From Effrenium voratum (Eukaryota; Sar; Dinophyceae; Suessiales; Symbiodiniaceae): a stretch of 64,000 nt of DNA. The notes below the pieces were generated by a model. The model saw only the letters and a program-made list of their open reading frames with translations, was not told where the DNA came from and searched no databases. Of this stretch, positions 9,998-20,955 are shown piece by piece. Numbering within the stretch: position 1 is the stretch's first letter; each line of letters starts with the position of its first letter. Position numbers and translations under genes: made by a program. The stretch covers positions 74,598 to 138,597 of the forward strand of contig CAUJNA010003238.1 of NCBI GenBank assembly GCA_963377175.1, written 5' to 3'.

Positions 9998-10175
9998 TTC
10001 AAACACGACGATAACTGTGATAGCTGGGTGTGATGTTTTCTTGAGACCCCAAAATTGTGGTGGTTCTCTTGTTGTCCTGTAAAACCTTCAAACACGACGA
10101 TAACTGTGATAGCTGGGTGTGACGTTTTCTTGAGACCCCAAAATTGTGGTGGTTCTCTTGCTTTCCTGTAAAACC
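9998..10175. repeat. Direct tandem duplication, 89-bp unit
   Basis: Two adjacent units (9998-10086 and 10087-10175) start TTCAAACACGACGATAACTG and end CTGTAAAACC. They differ at only a few positions, so the duplication looks recent. The period is not a multiple of three, so it would shift any frame running through it. Confidence 0.93.
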
Positions 10176-10480
10176 GACAAGGGGTAACAACTCCAAGAAA
10201 GACACACTCAAGCGTTGCCTATCCCAACGAAACCGGGGCCGCACCTGGGTTCCAGCCGGTTCCTCAGTCGAGAGCCAAGGCATTCTGAACGACCTATACA
10301 AACATAGAGGCATGACCTTTGATGGGCGACCGTTGGTGGGCAGTATGTCAAAACCCTGGCACCATGACTATGACTGAGTCGTCGCTTGAAGTTGTTCTTC
10401 AGTGTTTGACCCTCTTGGGTAATTATGTGTCAAAAATGGGGATTTAACATGTGGGTTTCCTTCAAACCAACCCAGACAAA

Positions 10481-10551
10481 CAAGCAGACAAACAGACAAA
10501 CAAACAAACAAACAAACAGACAAACAAACAAATAGACACACAAACACGCAA
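10481..10551. repeat. CAAA/CAGA microsatellite
   Basis: Tandem ACAA and ACAG units, slightly degenerate. The long minus-strand frames here are only translated repeats. Confidence 0.92.
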
Positions 10552-11060
10552 ACACCACCCAACCCTGCGAAAGACAGAGGAAGTATATCTGAAGGCATAG
10601 GTCAACACATGAACAATGCACCTGAGCCCTCCTGTCCATGGAGTTTGGAAGCTCTTGTGACCAAAAACATTGCCTACTACAATAAAGCGTTTAGACTATG
10701 GGGCATGTTTAGAACACCTTCAAAAATAACGCCATTCGCTCGAAACAAAATGAAGCTGCAAAGGTCTCTGAGTATACTTTTAAAGTCGCGTGGTGGAGCC
10801 GGGGGTTCGTGAGAAATGGCTTGCGGCTTAACGATTGGAGTCCTGCAACCCTATTTGACGCGTTAGTTGCATGGTAGTTGGAACTGATCCAAGAATCGCT
10901 GTGGTCTTTGGATTGCCTACAACTATCGTAACGCGTGTTGAATGTTCAAGCTCAAAGGCTTGCTGCCATGCTGCCATGATACTATCTAAAGTCCCGAGTG
11001 GACCACAGTAACCTGACTTTGGCAAATCTTGACACCTGGCGACTTGCACCAACAAACAGC

Positions 11061-11355
11061 ATTGGTGGCATAAAGTAGTTCACTTGCAGCAACAAATAGA
11101 GGTGGTAGCGCTTTTATTGCTCGTCTAGGTCCTCCAGTAGAGAGGTTAGAATAAGGGTACCCTTTTTCTGTAGTCTATTTTAGTAGGGGAACCCTCCCCC
11201 AAAAAAGAAACGGTAAAAGGGCACTACTGGGGGACCTAGTCGTCAAGCTGGAAGGCACTTTTTGTCTGATAGGGCGCGACTTATTTTCGGTTGGACACCG
11301 ACCCACCAGCAGAACGATCTCGGCTCCGCACCCGATCGTTGCCTCAGATTGGTGA
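11061..11355 (+). CDS. Open frame interrupted by a family E MITE
   Basis: Upstream of the element one frame reads VVHLQQQIEVVALLLLV up to the TCGT target site. Removing the element plus one TCGT joins it in frame to KLEGTFCLIGRDLFSVGHRP and on to TGA near 11355, about 60 codons in all. Alternatively CCTAG| at the element end acts as an acceptor. I infer this by eye. The hydrophobic LLLL stretch resembles a membrane or signal segment. No homology recognised. Confidence 0.32.
11125..11239. mobile_element. Family E MITE, copy E1
   Basis: A 115-bp element with ends CTAGGTCCTCCAGTAG and CTACTGGGGGACCTAG, flanked by exact TCGT at 11121-11124 and 11240-11243. The interior (GGGTACCCTTTTT, TAGTAGGGGAACCCTCCCCC, AAACGGTAAA) is shared with the 48.4 and 51.1 kb copies. 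Non-coding. Confidence 0.85.
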
Positions 11356-12071
11356 CGCCATTTTATCGTTCAGGGAACCGTGTGAAAAAGCCCCAAAAGG
11401 AAGACCCTCCCGATTCTACGAGAGGATGCATAAATACGTCAGTCTCCCAGCTTTCTCCCATCTTGAGTTATACATGCAAAAACGATTCAGATCTTTGTGA
11501 GATGCAGAGAGTGGATGCGCGTGGGCTTGTCGTGGGGGGGGAAAAGGATTTCTTTCTGCTTGGGCGATGGTTGGCTTTGAAGGGAATCCCACTTAAGAAA
11601 GGGAACTGGGTCGGTCCCCAAACCGGAAGCCTTTTCGCTGGAAAGGGGTCCTCCTCCGGTCCCTTTTTGGAGCTGTCAAGATTTGCATTGCTCACAGTGA
11701 GTAAGATATGGTCTAAATCACTGAATTGGCGGGTGCCAAAAAGGGATGGGTTTGTAAACTTTAAGCTTCTGGGCAAAACCGAGCCTGCGCCAAACGGAAA
11801 TCAGAGTCCCCGAATTGGTGGTTTGGCTTGGGTTCAGCTCCCACCAATCCAAACGTTTAAAAACTCAGAAGGAACTTGGGAAACACGGAAGGACTCCAAG
11901 CGCCGATTCTCAACACATTCAGGTCATGGAAAGCGCACAGTTTGGAACGCGCTGACCCGTTCCCTACCCTTGGCAGCCAACCTCTTTGTCAGATCAAAAT
12001 GCCAATATGCGTACGATGCTTCCTGTCTTGAGAAAAAGGGCAAAGGCCAGGTTGCTTGTCTCTGTGTCTGA
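11262..12071 (+). CDS. 269-codon ORF of unknown nature
   Basis: This is one of the longest frames in the window that is not simple repeat. It begins at a non-ATG codon just after the family E element and contains family F-like sequence (LALKGIPLKKGNWVGPQTG) in its middle. It may therefore be a chance or transposon-derived frame. A frame this long is uncommon by chance at this base composition. No domain recognised. Confidence 0.2.
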   Translation: MSDRARLIFGWTPTHQQNDLGSAPDRCLRLVTPFYRSGNRVKKPQKEDPPDSTRGCINTSVSQLSPILSYTCKNDSDLCEMQRVDARGLVVGGEKDFFLLGRWLALKGIPLKKGNWVGPQTGSLFAGKGSSSGPFLELSRFALLTVSKIWSKSLNWRVPKRDGFVNFKLLGKTEPAPNGNQSPRIGGLAWVQLPPIQTFKNSEGTWETRKDSKRRFSTHSGHGKRTVWNALTRSLPLAANLFVRSKCQYAYDASCLEKKGKGQVACLCV

Positions 12072-12289
12072 ATGTCACTTTCAAAAAGGGCTCCATTGGC
12101 TACTCCGCGTGGCAACTCAAAAGCAACAATGTTCGGCGGCCACTGTTTGCCGCCTTTACTCCCAATGCTGCCATCCTAAATGGGAACAGGCTCCTTTCCC
12201 TAGTCACGCTTGAGGGGCGTCCATTGGATATATGGGTTCCGAACAGCCATTAGTGCCCAAATAACTGGAATGGGGCTGTGAGTTGAGTC

Positions 12290-12434
12290 AAGATAAAAGC
12301 GCCCTATGGACTGAACCCGCGGGTGAAAACCTGATTCATCCGCCTGCCAATACCCGGGTGCTGCAAAGAAGCGCCCGCTGCTGCGGTCGGTGTTGGCTGT
12401 GGGAAAGTTCCGCCGAACCTGCCGTACAAACAGA
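12290..12434 (-). CDS. Possible exon
   Basis: On the minus strand, a pyrimidine-rich acceptor ending GTGTGAACTTGCCCAG| (exon from 12434) opens a frame containing VRRNFPTANTDRSSGRFFAA with many G/C third positions. A donor-like ATCAG|GTTTTC lies about 100 nt in; the frame also stays open further. Function unknown. Confidence 0.36.
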
Positions 12435-12757
12435 CTGGGCAAGTTCACACGAAACGAAATGGCAGGTTCGCCATTGACGGCCTATCCACCTGGCACATTG
12501 ACAATGAAGGAAGGACGACTACTCTCTTTCTCTCTCGATGTCTCTATGAATTAGCATCGCCCTTCACCTAAGCCACATACAACACATGCTGTTAAACATT
12601 CGGGATCGCCTGTGGCTTTCCAAAACCCAGAGCCAAATCTTCATAGAGGTCCTCCAATCTTGAGCAGCGCAAATCAATCCTCCAGGGTCAATTACAATAA
12701 CCAACCAACTGAAGATAAAGACGAATCCCTATGAAAATAACCTTCACCTTCATCATT

Positions 12758-12990
12758 TGCAAGGTGGCAAACCCCCGTTGCGAGGGCGTACATTATTTCA
12801 GGTTTTGCCTATAGTCCTCTTGTTGAAGGCACAAACAACTGGGAAAGCTCCATTCTCAAACATATCCGCACACAACATGGTGGGAACATGCAACCAGCAG
12901 AAAAACCGCAGCTGCCTGGAACCGTGGCTTGTGGTTGTTGATCGTTGCAAACCGGAAAAGGCTTGTTCTGGCAGCTATGTAGCTACGTGA
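12758..12990 (+). CDS. Possible terminal exon
   Basis: An open frame ending in TGA near 12990 includes NRSCLEPWLVVVDRCKPEKA. An acceptor-like ATGCAACCAG| lies near 12899. No family recognised. Confidence 0.25.
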
Positions 12991-13083
12991 ATGCACCACT
13001 GCACGCAAACCACAGGGCTCTTTATTGAAGTTTGGACGACTAGCTGGTGTCCGCGGTCAAACATGTTCCATCAACTTGCCTGA

Positions 13084-13320
13084 TCAAACATGATCGTTTT
13101 GGAACGCAGAATTAACGACTGGGCATACAAAAAAAGTATTGCAAGAGGAAATGCCTGATGTGCACACAATCTCTCTCGCCTCGCGCGCGAACTCCGGGCT
13201 AAACGTTACCTGAGTACGACACGCTCCCTCAAGCAGGGGGATCGGCGTAGTTCCTTGTCGGTCTAGACTTAAGTCGAGCACATCCTTGCCGTTAAAACAT
13301 GCAGCTTGACATGCCTCACA
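13084..13320 (-). CDS. Possible terminal exon
   Basis: A minus-strand frame ends at 13084 and contains GKDVLDLSLDRQGTTPIPLL, then CRTQVTFSPEFAREAREIV. The composition is convincing and the third positions are fairly G/C rich. The upstream junction is unclear, so the start given is approximate. It lies on the same strand as the candidates at 13.7 and 14.3 kb and could be a downstream exon of the same gene. Confidence 0.42.
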   Translation of the reverse strand, partial: CEACQAACFNGKDVLDLSLDRQGTTPIPLLEGACRTQVTFSPEFAREAREIVCTSGISSCNTFFVCPVVNSAFQNDHV

Positions 13321-13627
13321 GCTGTGCCGTGTCAAACTTAATTTCCAAAAGTACACACGGCTTTCTCTCAGCCTTCGTAACGTGCTTGATGGGACATTGG
13401 TTGCATGGCGAGGACATCGGTTCACATCAGGGATCAATCCTGAGAAATCAAGCCAACACACTACCCTTAGTTCGTTGGGGCATTTGCCTTGGTTTTTCTC
13501 GTCACCTTTTCAGCATTGCATCATGTGACCTGGCCCAGTGAAGACTGTCTGGAAATTCCCTTGCTGATGAAAATAAGCGCAGCTCAACCCACACACACTA
13601 TTCCGGATACAAGTGGGCCGCGGCCTG

Positions 13628-13740
13628 CTACCCATCATGGAACTGAAGCAAGTCCTCCATGTGTTCGCCAAGTTGATCGTAGACTGCGCTTAAACTTGAT
13701 CGAATGTGGGCGCATGAAGGGAAAGCAACATCTTTGTGTT
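13628..13740 (-). CDS. Possible terminal exon
   Basis: On the minus strand, GGCGTGTAG| (exon from 13740) precedes a frame ending at TAG (13630-13628) that contains IRSSLSAVYDQLGEHMEDLL, an amphipathic helix-like stretch. The plus strand is also open here. Unknown family. Confidence 0.36.
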
Positions 13741-13804
13741 CTACACGCCAAATTCACAGTCCTGAGAAAACTTGTGTGACGGGTTAAGCTGCTTGATTCA
13801 ATTA

Positions 13805-14330
13805 TTATATTCTGGGAGCTGATTGGGATGCCGTTTCCCGTCGAACCCTTGGACCCTTGAGATACGAAACCAGGGACTCGTGGGCGTCAGCCATGTGAGA
13901 CCGCCGAGAGCTCTTGCGCACGGCTGGGCGGGCTATCCTCCCAAACGAAGGTAAGATTACCCTCCCACCAAGTAACATGGAACCTGGGTCCCTTTAAAAG
14001 GAAAATCGTCTTGCAGGACCCCCTTGTCATGCCATGTTAATTGGCGGGAGGGTAATCTTGGCTGGTTGTTGTCGGGTGCACCATCCAAAGACAAGAACCC
14101 GTCGGCTACCCAGGGCTGCAGACCCCCAGACCAACAGCAAAACGGCGAGTGGAACTTCGGATGAGAGACAACCCCAACCACTGAAACTTGGCTCACAATG
14201 CTCAGCAACCATAGGGGAGGGGGACAGCCTTCGCGTTTCTGACTATCCTTTTTGAGGGTATCGCAGAAAGTGCCCCTGTCAGTGCCCGCTTCTTCGTGGG
14301 TGTCAAACCGGCGTTTCCGTTGTCTCAAAG
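13805..14330 (-). CDS. Gene fragment split by a family G MITE
   Basis: On the minus strand, GAGCTGAG| (exon from 14330) opens about 90 codons including RRFDTHEEAGTDRGTFCDTL and ending GAPDNNQPR at the element edge. Beyond it another frame reads ILPSFGRIARPAVRKSSRRS and MADAHESLVSYLK, to TAA (13807-13805). Removing the 93-bp element and one TA makes the two frames continuous, with no stop, although the removed length is not a multiple of three. No GT or AG sits at the edges. If it is an intron it is non-canonical; otherwise the insertion has broken the gene. Family unknown. Confidence 0.45.
13960..14052. mobile_element. Family G MITE, copy G1
   Basis: A 93-bp element with ends CCCTCCCACCAAGTAACATGG and CCATGTTAATTGGCGGGAGGG, flanked by TA at 13958-13959 and 14053-14054. 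The flanks extend the palindrome: the reconstructed target AAGATTAATCTT is itself a perfect inverted repeat. TA duplications fit Tc1/mariner-like mobilisation. Confidence 0.8.
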
Positions 14331-14339
14331 CTCAGCTCA

Positions 14340-15960
14340 ACCGTTCAGCCATGCCGCTTGTGCAGCATTCTCCCGCAGGCGGCTGCGGCTGGCCTGATCG
14401 CCTCAAGTGACTTCAGTGGATTGGTCGGCTAAAGTCCCTGGACCTTTTCTTGCTGGTGCTCAGCAGAAATGAGAATTGGAATGACCCCATGAACCATCCG
14501 ACTGGTGGCTTCCTTAAAGCGAATACCCTTCCAGTTCATTCCCAACACCCGGAAGGGCCATTCCCTACCTGTCGCACGAGCAAGTTTTGCCAAAGTACAT
14601 CACCTGGGAAAGGGGACCCCAAGCTACCCCCACAGGTAGATGAGTTTCCCTGGTAATGGGGCAGAAGACCCATCTAAACCAGTGGAACCCGTCTATTTTT
14701 ATACGAACTAAGCACGGAACACCCGTGGGATTTGTTCATTCCAGCTCCTTTCCACGAATTTGCAGACTATCGAAAGGGGACCATGTGCTCTCCATGAGCC
14801 ACTTTCAGGCTGTGCATTCTATGGGGGTCTGCCGTTTTTTTGTGGGTACCCTTTTTGGATGGTTTCAAAGGGAACCAAAAGGAAACAAGCCATTTTAGGG
14901 GTTTCCCACAAACTCATGGATTCAAGATCACACAAAATCCTCTTTTGTGAACAGAAAAAGCTGATGCAGCACCTTCTGCGGGTTTTGCCGGGTTAAACTC
15001 TGCACTGATCTGTGGTCAAAGAAAACAAAACAGAGACTCGCCATCGCTCAAACATGGCCCTGAATGATCCGAACCCCGCCTTGGCGCACACCCGCCTTTG
15101 ATGTAACATCAAGGCGCCAAATGCTTTGGAAAGCCGCCTTTGAAGTTCAAACATCATGGTGCCAAATGTTTACGCCTGCCACATTGCCGCCAGCCCCATG
15201 TCCCCCCCCCCCCTCGCGAAGGCGCCCACTCTTTTAAAGCTCAGTGCTTGCAGGTTTCCGCGTTTCAGAAGATGCAACGATACTGCCCAGCGTGGATGCT
15301 CAAAAGTGTGATTTGCAGACTTCATGTGCCACGTATCTTTTTCTTTCGGCCAACTACACAACATATTTTTCCCAAAGGTGGGCTGATCACAGGTCTAATT
15401 GCCGAACCGTGTAGTGATTTCCCCGCAGGTCGGTCAATGGTTCGACTCCACTCTTCAAACAACAGAGTCAAAGGGAGTCACCAGGTCATCCTGCAACACC
15501 TCCCATCCCACGAAAGCACATCTAGCTGCAGCATTTTTCCACATGCGCTCAGCCAGTGAAGCAGACAACCTCCTGGGCGAGTTCTTGAATGAGCTTCTGT
15601 TAAAAGCTACAAGCAACATGCTTAAAATCATGTGAACAGCTGCTAACTGTAAGCATCGGCGAACAATATGCTGGGATATGTGCTATCACCAAAATGCATT
15701 GCATCGTATTGAGCAGGGCGGAACACATCCTACCCAGAAGTCTTCGACACGCACCATTGCCAGTGCGACAAATCAGGAGACTTCCTGATCAAACAATCAT
15801 CCAGGAGTGTTTCCACCGCCCCCAAACTAAATACTCCCCTTGAAGTAGCAGTCATCACGCAACAATCATGTACCCATGATACAAAGGGTGCGTGATGTTT
15901 GTCCTTGGGGCGGACAAAGTCCGCTTAACCATCTTCACAGGCCCTTCTGGAGGAAAGGAC
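14340..15960. other. Intergenic stretch with one MITE
   Basis: Apart from the family F copy at 14.8 kb I see only a small pair of GCGCCAAATG-type repeats (15.10-15.18 kb) and unconvincing frames. Confidence 0.5.
14820..14920. mobile_element. Family F MITE
   Basis: A typical copy: TATGGGGGTCTGCCGTTTTTT, then GGGTACCCTTTTTGGATGG, the central TTTCAAAGGGAACCAAAAGG, then GCCATTTTAGGGG and CCCACAAACTCATGG. The two halves are imperfect inverted repeats. No coding capacity. Confidence 0.7.
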
Positions 15961-15961
15961 A

Positions 15962-16652
15962 CATTGCTGAGAGATGGGTGTTCCGTGGCAGGGGTGCGTC
16001 ACTTCAGCCGTTCCTGTTTCTCCTTTGCCAAGCTATTGCCTGAAAATGCTGGCAGGAGTTTGCAGGACAACATGCCAACGGGGAGGTCATGAGTAGGAGA
16101 TGAGTAGGACGGTTTTCGGGAGATACGGCCGCTGAGGCATTTCGGATGTAGGGCAGCCAGGCGGCGGACTCTCTTCTCTAACGGCAAGATCGTGGTCCTT
16201 CATTGTTTACAGCGGCCAGAGTAGCTCTCGACTTTGAGGGTCTCGCCACCGGGCCCAAGTTGGAGAGATTTCTGGTTCTCAAGGGCAGGGCTGGGCGGAG
16301 AGCTACTCGTAGAGTAGCTAGCCGCGCTTGGTGTTGCCAGCCAAAAATCTCGCCGCTGGAAACAAACGATCTCGCCGCTGGGGAAGAGAGTCTGCAAACA
16401 TCTCGCCGCCTGGCTGCCCTGAATCCGAATTGCCTCGCCGGCTGTACCTCCAAAAATGCGTCCAGTGGGAACCATGCAAGACGGCTTTTGCATCTCCTAC
16501 TTATCTCCTACTCATGACCTGCCCAGCCTGTTTTCACCTTGACATGTTGGGCTGCGATCTCCTGCCAGCATTTTCAGGCAATAGCTTGACAAAGGAGAAA
16601 CCAGAACGGCAGAAGTGTCTCACCCTCCCCGGAGCACCCACTCTCAGCAATG
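15962..16652. mobile_element. Foldback (long inverted-repeat) element, about 690 bp
   Basis: The left arm (about 15962-16112, starting CATTGCTGAGAG) is the inverted copy of the right arm (about 16495-16652, ending CTCTCAGCAATG). The arms are roughly 80 percent identical by eye and share TTGCCTGAAAATGCTGGCAG. Inside is a second nested inverted pair (GGGCAGCCAGGCGGC near 16150 and GCCGCCTGGCTGCCC near 16410) around short repeats of TCTCGCCGCTGG. No target duplication is evident. Both arms keep an open frame with similar peptides (FAKLLPENAGR and FVKLLPENAGR), which could reflect a duplicated coding fragment. Confidence 0.7.
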
Positions 16653-17150
16653 CTTTGTTCGGTGTGATATGAATGTTGGTCTGGAACCCTTTTGACAATG
16701 ATTGTGGAGATGTTGTCCAATCATTCTCCATTAAACATCATAGGTCACAGCTTTCGAAAAGTGCTCCGAAGTGATGTATCAAGTTCCATGCACTCATTTA
16801 GACGGCCCAGAAGTAAGCAGCTAGCAAGTCCCAGTGACCGTACATTCCTGCTAAATCCTGGCCTCACAATGTAATTATGATCAAAGTTGCCGCGGTGGTG
16901 AGTTCGTGGGACGCGTAACCAACCAGTTTCTGACTTTGACCCCTACATTCAAATGACCCCAGTCTTAACCTCCAGGGCGGGCTCCTTGTAACCAACTGTG
17001 GACGATCCAGTTTCCCAGGCTGACAGCTCAGTTCAGCGAGCATTCGGGTGCTTTAATAAAACTACGCTGATCGCCCACCTGTCTTGTCAATGAACCACCA
17101 TCCATTACTTTCATGGAAACCAGCAGGACGGTTCTCTGAAAGCTTCCCAC

Positions 17151-17271
17151 CTTCAAGTTGAAAAGCCGAAGCACTGGGATCTGTGAGCGCAAGGAACCCT
17201 CCGGTAGTGAAACCATTCGGCGAGACCCGCCGACTTTCCCTCCGCCGCTCCCGAAGGCGAGTTCTCCAGGG
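17151..17271 (-). CDS. Internal exon candidate
   Basis: On the minus strand, CATGGGGTTAG| (exon from 17271) and TTGAAG|GTGGGA bound a 121-nt exon. One frame is open throughout and contains GELAFGSGGGKVGGSRRMVS and SLRSQIPVLRLFNLK, with G/C-rich third positions. The frame also continues past the donor. The glycine-rich stretch is low complexity. Unknown family. Confidence 0.42.
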
Positions 17272-17439
17272 CTAACCCCATGTTCAAGCCACGAAGCAGT
17301 ACCCCTCAAACATTCGAGTTTCAAAGTCTCTTCTTTGGGGACCCCTAGTAGATGGTGGGTGTCTTTTCGGCTTTCTTTTAAACATTCTCAAACAAAAACG
17401 AGTACAAAAAACAACAACTTTTGGTTTAGCTTTGAAGGC

Positions 17440-17595
17440 CACCAGGGGCAAATCCGCGACATTTTTGTGCATCTCCTCCCCGGTGGTGAGGACGAACTGG
17501 GGCTGGTCTTTCGAGGCACGTTGTCTCGGTTGAAACCTCGGTTCTCGCCGAATCAGCCTCAAGGCGGAACCTCACTGGTCAGAGGCTCGACATGA
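17440..17595 (+). CDS. Strand-ambiguous exon-like stretch
   Basis: The plus strand reads IFVHLLPGGEDELGLVFRGT. The minus strand over the same bases reads KDQPQFVLTTGEEMHKNVAD. Both look protein-like and no junction clearly decides. Recorded as probable coding of uncertain strand. Confidence 0.22.
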   Translation, partial: HQGQIRDIFVHLLPGGEDELGLVFRGTLSRLKPRFSPNQPQGGTSLVRGST

Positions 17596-17925
17596 CCCGC
17601 TTGTTGGAACCATTTCAAAACGTTGCTTCAGTCCCAAGGAGGCATGGTTTTCCAACAAGGCAAGTGGGCCTGGGAACTACCAGAACCTGGGGAGGTGAGC
17701 AACTGGGAACTGCTCACCGGTTCGGGACAAGCTGCATGGATATGCCCGCAAACTTTATCAGCTCAAGTTGCGGTAAAAACCTCCCGCGGGAGTCCGGGTC
17801 CCCCCTAAAGATGAGATGAGGATGTTGCCTACATACAGTACATACTAGATCTGGGCGGAAAGAAGTGTACAAGCAGCTTGGCTCGCTGTCCATAAAATAT
17901 TGAACAGAGGTGCGTGCAATAACTA

Positions 17926-17967
17926 AACACACACACAAACAAACAAACAAACAAACAAACAAACAAA
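17926..17967. repeat. ACAA microsatellite
   Basis: A short ACAC run is followed by about eight AAAC units. Confidence 0.92.
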
Positions 17968-18513
17968 CGCTCAAAACGGAACCCCTACCTAAAATGGGAG
18001 TTTTCCCTTTGAGTTTCCTTTGACACAACCCCAAACGAAGTACCACCAAACAAACACACCTGGGACTCCGGCATGCACTCGCCAAAGTAGAACGGAATTC
18101 GCGGACCCTCCTGGCATCAACCGTACCCGATTGGCAAAAAGACCCAGGCCTTTCTGAACATGAATGTTCCTGCGTGTTCCTCCCAACAACTGAATCACAT
18201 ATTGTGTGCTTTCTGTCTGTTGATTGGTTTCTTGTGGCCTGGTCCAGCGCTTACAGGCCACCGGGCAGCAGGAAATAACACGGTCGCATGCTGCGGTATA
18301 CATTGCCGGCTGCCAAGCTGATGCAAAGAAGTGGGTGTTTCATCCAGAGAACCCGATCCAATTGCCCCCAGGCCCAGTTAGGGTATAACCGTTGCCGGCT
18401 GGATCACAGCGGTACCTCCTGCACGCAAAACCTGGTTGGGTCTCGTGATTGGCGGTTCGGATATCATCTATGCATCTAGCATTATTGCGTGCTTGCCAGA
18501 TCAGGTGCAAACT

Positions 18514-18536
18514 AAAAAAAAAAAAAAAAAAAAAAA
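18514..18536. repeat. Poly(A) run, 23 bp
   Basis: An uninterrupted A tract. It could be the tail of a retroposed sequence on the plus strand, but I recognise no body or target duplication. Confidence 0.9.
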
Positions 18537-19013
18537 CGCGCCCGATCCAATCGGCGAGTCCCGAGCAACTCCGTAAGATCGAAGTGTCAACTGACTGCTA
18601 GTACCAGCTTCTTCAAGCGCCTCAGGGCAAGTAACAATTCCCGTTTTCCCATAATAGGAAACCGTTCTCTGGTTGGCTTTGAAGGGGCAAAAAGAAAACA
18701 ATCCACTCCAAAACCGTAACACCCATATCTATTTCATATCTCCTTCATTTCGATCACCAGTTAATGTGCAACATTTGTTCGGAACCCAGCATCATTCCTC
18801 ATAGAATTCTTGCGAAGACCACGATGAAGAGCGCCAGATGCTGACAAATCTGCCAATCAGTCACACAACTAGGCAAGCTCACTACAACAGATATGCCGGA
18901 TGACTACGGTAGACGTCCACAACGCTGCCCGCAACTTGCTTGCGAGGAAGGACAGCCTAGGTCTATCTTGGTCTTAGGATTCCTTGTGACGCTTGTGAGC
19001 TCACCAACATCAA

Positions 19014-19123
19014 GTGGGTGTCTCCATGTTTAGGGGACACCCCAAAATGGCTGATTTCCCCTTTGGTTTCCCTTAAAACAACCCCCGAAATGGCTACCCC
19101 CAAAAAAGATGCCCCCCACATGA
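19014..19123. mobile_element. Family F MITE
   Basis: GTGGGTGTCTCCATGTTTAG and GGGACACCCCAAAATGGCTG lead into CCCCTTTGGTTTCCCTTAAA, then GAAATGGCTACCCCC and AAAAAAGATGCCCCCCACATG. The ends pair imperfectly. A fragment of a second copy (CATGGGCGTGTCTTTTCTGA) starts near 19180. Confidence 0.7.
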
Positions 19124-19465
19124 GGAATCAAAAGCCGGGCCTTTTGCTCCTTGGCAGCACCTCGGAGGTCAGAACGACACACATGGGCGTGTCTTTTCTG
19201 AGGGGGTGTTTTTCTTGTGGAATGTAGACTTGGAAGCCAACATTTGCCCAAGACATCTACTTGTAAACACGGCGTCAGGAAAACCCAGCCTCCCAGCGGC
19301 CTTGGGAAAAAGGTCACTCGTTTTGGTACTTGGTTTCAAAGGGAAACCTAGGTTCGGACCATTCCCCAAGAATGTCAAGACAGGTATTTGGATCTTCCCT
19401 TTAAACCAAGCCACAAAGGGTACAGTCAAGACCTTATCCCAAGTTCGCTCCTTATTGGATCATTT

Positions 19466-19568
19466 GGCTGTAGCTCACAAAACCGGTACCAAAATGGAAC
19501 CCTGGTAAGTGGAAACATAGACCAAAACCTGCGGTTTGCCCTTCTGTTTAATTTTGAGCCACACCCAT
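19466..19568. mobile_element. Family D MITE, copy D1
   Basis: Ends GGCTGTAGCTCACAAAACC and AATTTTGAGCCACACCCA are inverted repeats. The interior GGTACCAAAATGGAACCCTGG is the inverse of the 27.2 kb copy. It directly abuts an exon-like stretch at 19580-19700 whose strand I cannot settle. Confidence 0.6.
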
Positions 19569-20316
19569 TTCTGCGTCCGGAAAGAGTCACTGGAGTCTCG
19601 GACAAGCAGACAGGCCCTTCTGTTCATTGCATCCCAGCTGCTTGGCACCCCGCCGGCCTGCCTTTCCGGCCTGGCCAAGGACTGCTCAGGACACCAATGC
19701 AATAAGGGACAATGCAAGGCTCCGAAAAATGTGAAGAGTCGTCATAGTCTGAATATCATTCTGTTTCTTGTTACTATCCTACAACCATGACCACAATTAG
19801 GTGTGGAATGTGGAACTACCTCGCGACCCCGATGACCCCAATCCAAGAATTTAGGCCCTTGCCAGCCGAAATAGCATTATGGCAGGACCGTCCGCATGAA
19901 GCGCATAGTTTTCTGATTCTTATAAGCTGTTAACTCCCATGGTGAAAGAATCGCGCTTCAAGTGAGCCCCAACGTGCAATACCGTGGGGGATCTGTTGAG
20001 CAAACAGGCATGAAACAACTGAGACTTGAAGTAGTTACCCAAATGCACGCCTATGTCAAGAGTGCTTTGCTGAAAAGGCTGCTGCAAACAAGCAAACAAT
20101 ACGCACAAACATGTCCTGCTACTTCGATTGCGAAACGTGCAGCTGCAGCTGGTCTCTAGTGCCACACAAAGAAATGACAGTGCTGAATCATATCGTAGGC
20201 CCCAAACATCATAGATTGATTGGCCGGAACAAACATTCATTCTTGCCATTCTGGAGGCTTCACCCTGGTTGTCTTGGGCCAAGCAATGGCCATGTCTTTG
20301 GCTGCGGGTGCAGCAA

Positions 20317-20955
<639 letters not shown>

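Noticed and set aside
15374..15450. GGTTCGACTCC with an upstream A-box-like word
   Set aside because: No matching acceptor stem; not a tRNA.
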